From positions 1 to 6,330 of the forward strand of contig NZ_CAXREX010000058.1 in NCBI RefSeq assembly GCF_964229645.1: a stretch of 6,330 nt of DNA, in the 5' to 3' direction. The position numbers and the translations under genes are program-made. Position 1 is the first letter of the stretch. Each line of letters opens with the position of its first letter. The notes below the pieces were generated by a model, which was given only the letters and a program-made list of their open reading frames with translations, was not told where the DNA came from and made no database searches. Positions 1 to 4,796 of the stretch are shown piece after piece. The DNA comes from Nioella sp964229645. GTDB taxonomy: Bacteria; Pseudomonadota; Alphaproteobacteria; Rhodobacterales; Rhodobacteraceae.

Positions 1-375
1 CCCGCGCAGGCCGCGCTGGCCGCCTGGCTTGTCCATCGCGACGCCGGGGAAGAGTCCGCGCGGCTGGAAAACGGGGCCGCGCCATCGCGCTTCCTGTTTC
101 CCTCGCGGGGCAAGTCCGGTCACCTGACGCGGGTGCGCTTCTTCACGCTCATCAAGGAAATTGCCGTGGCATCAGGGGTGTCGCCCGAGAAGGTCACCCC
201 CCACACCCTGCGCCATGCCTTTGCAACGCACCTGCTGGAAAACGGGGCCGATCTGCGGGCAATCCAGACGCTTCTGGGCCATGCCGACATAGCCACGACC
301 GAGATCTACACCCATGTTCTGGACGAACGCCTGAAGCGGCTTGTGCTGGACAATCACCCCCTTGCGGGGTCCTGA
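1..375 (+). CDS. xerD: Tyrosine recombinase XerD, C-terminal catalytic part (5' end outside window)
   Basis: The reading frame is open from base 1 to a TGA at 373-375, giving the last 124 residues. XerD acts with XerC in the cytoplasm at dif sites to resolve chromosome dimers; a conserved tyrosine cuts the DNA. Visible catalytic residues, numbered within this fragment, are H68 and R71 in HTLRH, H94 in LLGHAD, and the nucleophile Y103 in EIYTHV. The core arginine and lysine nearer the N-terminus lie mostly upstream of the window. The tail (DERLKRLVLDNHPLA) resembles XerD more than XerC, whose equivalent region usually reads YTxVD. The ending matches the normal XerD C-terminus, so the gene is intact at this end. 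It looks like a housekeeping recombinase, not a phage or island integrase, though the missing N-terminus leaves some doubt. The neighbouring genes are functionally unrelated. Confidence 0.93.
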   Translation, partial: PAQAALAAWLVHRDAGEESARLENGAAPSRFLFPSRGKSGHLTRVRFFTLIKEIAVASGVSPEKVTPHTLRHAFATHLLENGADLRAIQTLLGHADIATTEIYTHVLDERLKRLVLDNHPLAGS

Positions 376-389
376 TCAGACCCGATTTT
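367..389 (+). terminator. Possible weak intrinsic terminator after xerD
   Basis: GGGTC (367-371) pairs perfectly with GACCC (379-383) around a 7-base loop that contains the xerD stop codon. It is followed by GATTTTG, which has only four T. A competing stem ACCCC/GGGGT (356-360/366-370) overlaps it. The stem is short and the T-run weak, so it may not terminate efficiently. Confidence 0.35.
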
Positions 390-404
390 GGCCATATGCC
401 AGCC

Positions 405-448
405 GTACACCCCCTGTACACCCCCCGTACACCACCCGTGCAGACAAA
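405..448 (+). repeat. Four 11-bp tandem units led by GTACAC, in the leader of the GMC gene
   Basis: GTACAC occurs at 405-410, 416-421 and 427-432, and a degenerate fourth copy GTGCAG at 438-443. The starts are exactly 11 bases apart. The units read GTACACCCCCT, GTACACCCCCC, GTACACCACCC and a diverged GTGCAGACAAA. The array fills most of the 79-base gap between xerD and the GMC oxidoreductase and ends six bases before its ATG. Spacing of about one helical turn puts every GTAC core on the same DNA face, as expected of a multi-site operator or cooperative protein-binding array. No transcription factor can be named from this, and a simple low-complexity expansion is the alternative. Confidence 0.6.
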
Positions 449-454
449 ACGCCC

Positions 455-2020
455 ATGACCGCCAGCTTTGCCGACATCGCCGAAACCGCCTGGGATGCCA
501 TCGTGATTGGCACCGGGATCGGCGGCGGTGTGGCCGGGCGGGCGCTGGCCGAGGCCGGGATGAAGGTGCTGTTTCTCGAAAAGGGTCGCGCGGGGCTGCG
601 GGCCGAGGAAACCGCTCTCGACCTCATGATGGGCGATCCGGTGGCGCGCGGCATCCGGGGATTCTGGCCCGATCCGATCGAGGCCACGGTCAACGGACGC
701 CAGCAATCGCTTTTCGCACCGCTTGGCGCCGGGGTCGGCGGATCCTCGGTCTTTTACGCCGCCACGCTGGAGCGGCCCGAGCCGCATGACCTCGATGACC
801 TTCCCGACCGTCCCCATCCTACCGGGGGCTGGCCCGTGGGCTTCGCCGAGATGCTGCCGTGGTTCGACCGGGCGCAGGCGCTTTTTCACATCCAGGGCGA
901 GCCTGACCCGCTGTCGGACCTGCCCTGCCCCTCGGTCGCGCCGCCGCCCCCGGCGGCACCGGGTGACGCCCGGATCATCGACAGGCTTCGCCTGAACGGG
1001 CTGCATCCCTACCGGCTCCATGCCGCCCTGAGGCGCGTCGAGGGCTGCCGGGACTGCCTGGGCCACAAATGCCCCATGCGCTGCAAGATGGACGGACGTT
1101 CGGCCGGGGTGGAGCCCGCGCTTGCCAGTGGCAATGCCGAGATCCTGACCGGCTGCACCGCCACGCGGCTTGTGCGTCAGCGCGACGGCGGCGTCACGGT
1201 CGAGGCGCGCCTGGCGGGCGAGACGCGGCAGATCTGGGCCCGGCACGTGGTGCTGGCCGCAGGCGCCCTGTCCTCCCCGCGCCTTCTGATGGCATCGGCC
1301 AGCGAAACGGACCCCGTGGGGATCGGCAATGCCAGCGGGCTTGTCGGGCGCAACCTGATGTTCCATCTCAACGAGATTTTCGCGCTTTGGCCCGGAAAGG
1401 CCGCAGGTGACGCCGGACCGACGAAATCCGTGGGCTTCCGCGATCTCTACTTTGCCGAGGGCCAGCGCCTTGGCATGGTGCAGGCCATGGGGATCGACGT
1501 GGGCTATGGCGAGATCGTGCATCACCTGCGCAGCCGGGTGGCACGCAGCGCCTGGCGGCATGTGCCCGGCGCGCTGGACCTGACCCGCATTCCCGCTGCG
1601 ATCGGGGCCAAGGTGATGGGCACGGCCAAGGTCTTCGTGGGGCTCTTGGAAGACTTGCCCTATGCCGAGAACCGGGTGCTGCCGGACCCCGACCGCATCC
1701 GGCTGAGCTATGTCACGGCGCCCGAACTGCTGGCGCGGCGCAAGATATTCCGCAGGCTTATCCGCCGGGCCTTTCGTGGCACGCGCACAGCCTTCCTGAC
1801 GCATGAGCCGGAACCCAATTTCGGGCATCCCTGCGGGACGTTACGGATGGGTGTTGATGTTGGTAAATCGGTGGTGAATGGCGATGGCCGCCTTCATGAC
1901 ACGCCCAATCTGTGGGTCGCGGATGCCTCGGTTTTTCCAACCTCAATGGGCGTCAATCCCAGCCTGACCATCGCTGCCCATGCCCTGCGCATGGCCAACC
2001 GCATCAAGGAGACGACATGA
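455..2020 (+). CDS. GMC-family FAD-dependent oxidoreductase
   Basis: 521 residues, a usual GMC (glucose-methanol-choline oxidoreductase) length. The N-terminal Rossmann fold has GTGIGGG (G19, G21, G24) with E42 ending the second strand, which would bind FAD ribose. GAGVGGSS (91-98) and GALSSPRLLMAS (270-281) match the two GMC signature regions. The C-terminus has HPCGTLRMG (H458) and VNPSLTIAAHALRMA, where H458 and N501 sit where the catalytic His/Asn pair of choline-oxidase-like enzymes is found. Family members oxidise alcohols or sugars using FAD. A four-cysteine motif (C198, C201, C206, C210) and a polyproline linker (P163-P166) are notable, as is an Arg-rich stretch near 428-444. No signal peptide is visible, so it is probably cytoplasmic. 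ATG 455 was chosen because the longer in-frame extension to 341 runs into xerD and lacks family sequence; no clear Shine-Dalgarno precedes it. Its stop overlaps the SDR start. The substrate is unknown. Confidence 0.9.
   Translation: MTASFADIAETAWDAIVIGTGIGGGVAGRALAEAGMKVLFLEKGRAGLRAEETALDLMMGDPVARGIRGFWPDPIEATVNGRQQSLFAPLGAGVGGSSVFYAATLERPEPHDLDDLPDRPHPTGGWPVGFAEMLPWFDRAQALFHIQGEPDPLSDLPCPSVAPPPPAAPGDARIIDRLRLNGLHPYRLHAALRRVEGCRDCLGHKCPMRCKMDGRSAGVEPALASGNAEILTGCTATRLVRQRDGGVTVEARLAGETRQIWARHVVLAAGALSSPRLLMASASETDPVGIGNASGLVGRNLMFHLNEIFALWPGKAAGDAGPTKSVGFRDLYFAEGQRLGMVQAMGIDVGYGEIVHHLRSRVARSAWRHVPGALDLTRIPAAIGAKVMGTAKVFVGLLEDLPYAENRVLPDPDRIRLSYVTAPELLARRKIFRRLIRRAFRGTRTAFLTHEPEPNFGHPCGTLRMGVDVGKSVVNGDGRLHDTPNLWVADASVFPTSMGVNPSLTIAAHALRMANRIKETT
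2006..2011 (+). promoter_or_regulatory. Strong Shine-Dalgarno for the SDR gene
   Basis: AAGGAG lies five bases before the ATG at 2017, inside the last codons of the GMC gene. It decides the SDR start over the longer in-frame GTG at 1912 and supports translational coupling through the ATGA overlap. Confidence 0.8.
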
Positions 2021-2775
2021 ACGAGCTGACCCAGGGCATTGCCGTTGTCACCGGCGCGGGCGGCGGGTTGGGCCGCGCGCTCTCGGTCGAACTGTCGAAA
2101 TCCATGCAAGTTGCCGGGATCGGCCGGGACCAAGCCGCGCTGGACGAGACGCGGGCAATGGCCGAGCCGGGCCGTTTCCACCCGCTGACCGCCGATGTGA
2201 GTGACTTCAACTCCGTTGCAAAGGCCTTTGAATTAGCTTCAATTTTTGCCCCCGTTACCGTTCTGGTGAACAACGCGGCGCTCTATCCACGCCGCGACAT
2301 TACCGAGGAAACCGCGGAAAGCTTCATGGAGGTGGTCAACACCAACCTGGGCGGGGTCGTGGCCTGCACGCGGGCGGCGCTGAGCGGCATGATGGACACC
2401 GGGTTCGGCCGCATCCTGAACGTGGCCACCTTCGCCGATGTCGCGCCGCTACCGGCCTCGTCCGCCTATTCCGTATCCAAGGGCGCGGCGCGGATATTCA
2501 CCCGCGCGCTCATTGCAGATATCGGCGACCGCTTCCCCGGGATCGTCGTGACCGACTGGATGCCCGGCATGCTGGCCACGCGCATGGGGATTGCCGAGGG
2601 GCTCGACCCGCGGGACGCCGCCCGGTGGGGTGCGAAGCTTGCGCTGTGGCACGACCCGAGCCTGACCGGCACCACGTGGGAAATGGACCGGGAAATTCCG
2701 CCGCCCCGGTCTCTCAAACGGCGCATTGCCGATCGCGTTCTGATGCGTCCGCGGGCCGTGGCCCGCCACCTTTAA
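2017..2775 (+). CDS. Classical short-chain dehydrogenase/reductase (SDR)
   Basis: 252 residues, the normal classical-SDR length. The NAD(P)-binding motif TGAGGGLG is at 12-19, NNAA at 85-88, the helix-E asparagine in VNTN at 108/110, and the active-site pair in YSVSK is Y151 and K155. By alignment of spacing with FabG (13 residues before the tyrosine), the catalytic serine position is T138, a conservative change. R37 just after the second strand hints at NADP(H) preference; this is inference. The C-terminal tail (about 231-250) is strongly basic, and P228-P230 is a PPP run. The start at 2017 overlaps the GMC stop (ATGA) and has a good ribosome site, so the pair is almost certainly cotranscribed and coupled. 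The reaction would be reversible carbonyl/alcohol interconversion, possibly on the GMC product. A local drop in GC covers residues 62-78. The specific substrate is not recognisable. Confidence 0.9.
   Translation: MNELTQGIAVVTGAGGGLGRALSVELSKSMQVAGIGRDQAALDETRAMAEPGRFHPLTADVSDFNSVAKAFELASIFAPVTVLVNNAALYPRRDITEETAESFMEVVNTNLGGVVACTRAALSGMMDTGFGRILNVATFADVAPLPASSAYSVSKGAARIFTRALIADIGDRFPGIVVTDWMPGMLATRMGIAEGLDPRDAARWGAKLALWHDPSLTGTTWEMDREIPPPRSLKRRIADRVLMRPRAVARHL
2751..2766. terminator. GC hairpin at the convergent gene end (possible terminator)
   Basis: GCGGGC (2751-2756) and GCCCGC (2761-2766) form a perfect 6-bp stem with a CGTG loop, six bases before the SDR stop and just beyond the stop of the opposing glycosyltransferase. 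There is no proper T-run on either strand (only CACCTTTAA on plus), so intrinsic termination is doubtful. It is the only candidate structure seen at the junction, since the two genes leave no intergenic space. Confidence 0.28.
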
Positions 2776-3518
2776 CGCAGCCGCCAGGACCGCCAGAGAT
2801 GCCCCGGCAAATCGCGGAAGGCGAGCGCGTAGCGCCCTGCCAGGCGGCGCGGGTTCGACAGCATCCGCCAGAGCCACTCCAGCGCCAGCCGGCGCACCCA
2901 GAGCGGCGCACGTTCTTGTAATCCCGAGAGAAAATCCAGTCCGGCCCCGATCGAGGCGATGCCAATCTCGGGGGCGATCCGACGCCCTCGCGCGGCCAGG
3001 ATTTCCTGTTTCGGCGCGCCGAGCGCCAGCAGGCAGAGCCGCACGCCCCGACCGGACAAGTCGCGCAGGATCGCATCGGCGGCCTCGCTTTCGGGATCGA
3101 ACCCCATGGGCGGAGCGATCGTGGCCGCGATCTCCAGCCCCGGCACCTCGTGCTGCAGCGCACGGGCTGCACCGGCAAGGCTTGCCTCCGTGCTGCCCAC
3201 GAGGCCGAGCGGCATGCCCATTTCCGCCGCCAGCCGCACCAGGGGAAGGATCATGTCGGAGCCCGGCAAGAGCTCCACCGGTTGCCCCGCGAGGCGGGAA
3301 CACCAGACGATCGGGTTGCCGTCTGCGGTCACGAAATCCTGCGCAGCATAGGCGTCGCGAAAAGCGCCCGGACGGCGCAGCTTGGTCAGGTGATCGAGGT
3401 TGAGTGTCGCAAGGGCAAATCCCCGGCCCTCGGCAAAGCTGGCACTCACCAGCTCTTCCAGCATCTGCCAGTTTGCGATATTCACATTAACTGCATGATT
3501 ATGCTGTGAAAAAATCAT
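2772..3518 (-). CDS. WecG/TagA/CpsF-family (GT26) glycosyltransferase
   Basis: 248 residues, full length for the family, which transfers a sugar from a nucleotide donor to a polyprenyl-diphosphate-linked acceptor at the inner face of the cytoplasmic membrane during polysaccharide or teichoic-acid synthesis. Diagnostic motifs run in order: TLNLDH (38-43), TADGNPIVW (64-72, with D66 at the catalytic-Asp position known from TagA), GAPKQE (167-172), GAGLDFLSG (191-199), RAPLW (203-207) and LEWLWRMLSNPRR (213-225). The basic, Trp-rich C-terminus matches the tail that anchors TagA-like enzymes to the membrane. The ATG at 3518 keeps the expected N-terminal segment (NVNIANWQML); no good Shine-Dalgarno precedes it, and GTG codon 12 is an alternative. 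Codons near the start are AT-rich. The gene converges on the SDR, sharing TTAA in the stop codons, and diverges from the Gfo/Idh/MocA gene. Donor sugar unknown; ManNAc, glucose and uronic acids all occur in the family. Confidence 0.93.
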   Translation of the reverse strand: MIFSQHNHAVNVNIANWQMLEELVSASFAEGRGFALATLNLDHLTKLRRPGAFRDAYAAQDFVTADGNPIVWCSRLAGQPVELLPGSDMILPLVRLAAEMGMPLGLVGSTEASLAGAARALQHEVPGLEIAATIAPPMGFDPESEAADAILRDLSGRGVRLCLLALGAPKQEILAARGRRIAPEIGIASIGAGLDFLSGLQERAPLWVRRLALEWLWRMLSNPRRLAGRYALAFRDLPGHLWRSWRLR

Positions 3519-3550
3519 AGGAAGAGTCTTTGGATATCGATAGAATATCT

Positions 3551-3565
3551 ATTTATATTATAAAT
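3551..3565. promoter_or_regulatory. Perfect 15-bp AT-only palindrome (candidate operator)
   Basis: ATTTATA and TATAAAT flank a single central T with all seven pairs complementary. It covers the proposed -10 box of the minus-strand promoter, a typical place for a repressor site. A nearby shorter inverted repeat is GATAT/ATATC (3533-3537/3545-3549). AT-only palindromes can arise by chance in AT-rich DNA. Confidence 0.4.
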
Positions 3566-3585
3566 CTCTTTCGCGCACCCCTTAA
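3557..3585 (-). promoter_or_regulatory. Candidate sigma70-type promoter for the GT26 gene
   Basis: Read on the minus strand, TTAAGG (3585-3580) is followed after 17 bases by a consensus TATAAT (3562-3557). The -35 matches TTGACA at only three positions. Transcription would start near 3550, giving a leader of about 30 bases before the ATG at 3518. Confidence 0.45.
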
Positions 3586-3647
3586 GTCAAACTCTTGCCA
3601 CTGTTTTTGGGGTATAAGGGTCCAAGAACAGCAGGCAGAGCAGGCCA

Positions 3648-4796
3648 ATGACCGATCCAAGACCCGCCACCGGCTCACAGCCGCAGGGCACGCATTGCGT
3701 GGCCATCGTGGGCTGTGGTTTCGTGGCGGATCTCTACATGGCCTCTCTGGCGCGACACCCGCAGGTGACGGTCCTGGGTGCACATGACCGCGACGCGGCG
3801 CGGCTGGCGGCGTTCACCACGCATTGGAACCTGCCCGGCTTTGACAGCGTCGAGGCGCTGCTGCGCGCGCGGCCCGCCCTTGTGCTGAACCTCACCAACC
3901 CTTCCTCTCACGCCGGGATCACGCGGCAATGCCTGGAGGCGGGGTTCAACGTGTTCAGCGAAAAGCCCATGGTTCTGGACATGGCCGATGCCTGCGCACT
4001 GCACGCGCTGGCGCGCGACCGGGGGCTGCAACTGGGCAGTGCGCCGTCTTCGGTTCTGGGCGAAGCCGCGCAGACGCTTGGCAAGGCCCTTCGTGAACGC
4101 GTGGCGGGCACGCCCCGGCTGATCTATGCAGAGCTTGACGATGGCTTCATTCCGCAGGCGCCGCTGGAGGCGTGGAAGAGCGCCTCGGGGGCGCCCTGGC
4201 CCTTCGCCGACGAATTCCGCATCGGCTGCACGCTGGAACATGCGGGCTATTACGTCAGCTGGCTGATCGCCATGCTTGGCCCGGTTGCAAAGGTCGTGAC
4301 CGCCACCGCGGAAACCCTGCCCGACAAGCGCGGTGTCACCGGCTGCGCACCCGATTTCTCGGTCGCCACGCTGCATTTCGAATGCGGCCCGGTCGCGCGG
4401 CTGACCTGCTCGATCGCGGCCCCGCATGACCACCGGCTAAGGGTGGTGGGCGATGATGGCGTGCTGGAGATGGAAAAAGCCTGGGACAATGCCGCGCCGC
4501 TCAGGTTCCGCAAGCGGATACGGATCCGGCGCAGGCTGCTGGAAAGCCCCGTGGGCAGGCGCATTCGGCTCAGGGGGCCGACCCATCCGATGATGCCACG
4601 CAAGGGGGCGGCAGCGATGAATTTCGCGCTTGGCCCCGTGGAGATGCTGGAGGCGATCGTGGCAGGCCGTCCCTCGCGTATCGGGGGCGATTACGCGCTG
4701 CACCTTACCGAAGTGACCCTCGCCTGCCAGAGCGAAGGCGTGCACGCGATGACGACGCGCTGCGAGACGATGGAGCCGATGCCATGGGCGCGCTGA
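3648..4796 (+). CDS. Gfo/Idh/MocA-family NAD(P)-dependent oxidoreductase
   Basis: 382 residues, typical for the family, which oxidises or reduces sugars, nucleotide sugars or inositols in the cytoplasm. The N-terminal Rossmann motif is GCGFVA (22-27), D47 ends the second strand (suggesting NAD(H), inferred), NLTNPSSH lies at 81-88, and the signature EKP is at 105-107 with K106 the conserved lysine. In the C-terminal substrate domain the usual D-x3-H motif is replaced by E197 and Y201 in LEHAGYY, an unusual active-site variant. Residues about 285-310 form an Arg-rich segment. ATG 3648 was chosen because it gives a compact N-terminus before the Rossmann strand; a modest GAGCAGG sequence precedes it. 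It opens a tightly packed operon, overlapping the epimerase gene by 13 bases. The genes around it imply a role in making a sugar precursor for a surface glycan; the substrate is not identifiable. Confidence 0.9.
   Translation: MTDPRPATGSQPQGTHCVAIVGCGFVADLYMASLARHPQVTVLGAHDRDAARLAAFTTHWNLPGFDSVEALLRARPALVLNLTNPSSHAGITRQCLEAGFNVFSEKPMVLDMADACALHALARDRGLQLGSAPSSVLGEAAQTLGKALRERVAGTPRLIYAELDDGFIPQAPLEAWKSASGAPWPFADEFRIGCTLEHAGYYVSWLIAMLGPVAKVVTATAETLPDKRGVTGCAPDFSVATLHFECGPVARLTCSIAAPHDHRLRVVGDDGVLEMEKAWDNAAPLRFRKRIRIRRRLLESPVGRRIRLRGPTHPMMPRKGAAAMNFALGPVEMLEAIVAGRPSRIGGDYALHLTEVTLACQSEGVHAMTTRCETMEPMPWAR
4772..4775 (+). promoter_or_regulatory. Ribosome-binding site for the epimerase gene
   Basis: GGAG lies eight bases before ATG 4784, within the final codons of the preceding gene. 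It supports this start and reinitiation-type coupling despite the 13-base overlap. Confidence 0.55.

Larger units (their letters stand above)
3519..3647. promoter_or_regulatory. AT-rich divergent regulatory region
   Basis: This 129-base gap between divergently transcribed genes contains a sharp AT-rich core: 3531-3570 has only 8 G/C in 40 bases, and eight TpA steps lie within 3535-3562. It must carry promoters for the minus-strand glycosyltransferase and probably for the plus-strand oxidoreductase operon. On the plus strand a -10-like TATAAG (3613-3618) lies 29 bases before the ATG at 3648, but no convincing -35 stands 16-18 bases upstream. Confidence 0.6.

Noticed and set aside
1..375. Reading the recombinase as an island or phage integrase that moved the glycan genes
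   Set aside because: The C-terminal sequence matches housekeeping XerD, and no attachment-site repeat or other mobility gene is visible.
341..454. Upstream extension of the GMC gene to ATG 341
   Set aside because: It would overlap xerD by 35 bases and translate the repeat array into a Pro/Thr-rich leader that is neither a signal peptide nor family sequence; ATG 455 places the Rossmann motif at a normal distance.
940..957. GCCGCC/GGCGGC inverted repeat inside the GMC gene
   Set aside because: It is a by-product of proline and alanine codons in the linker and lies mid-gene with no T-run.
194..1828. 544-residue open frame on the minus strand, antisense to xerD and the GMC gene
   Set aside because: The plus strand carries clear XerD and GMC motifs here. 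The antisense product is a low-complexity Gly/Ala/Arg/His-rich sequence without domain motifs, as expected of a shadow frame in GC-rich DNA.
2449..3303. 284-residue minus-strand frame overlapping the SDR end and the GT26 gene
   Set aside because: It lies in a different frame from the convincing GT26 protein on the same strand, and its translation is Arg/Gly/Ala-rich without motifs.
3557..3590. TTGACT (3590-3585) paired with TATAAT (3562-3557) on the minus strand
   Set aside because: The spacer is 22 bases, too long for a sigma70 promoter; the weaker TTAAGG at 17 bases is the better partner.
3675..4433. 252-residue minus-strand frame opposite the Gfo/Idh/MocA gene
   Set aside because: The plus strand encodes a full-length family member here; the antisense product has no motif or supporting start signal.
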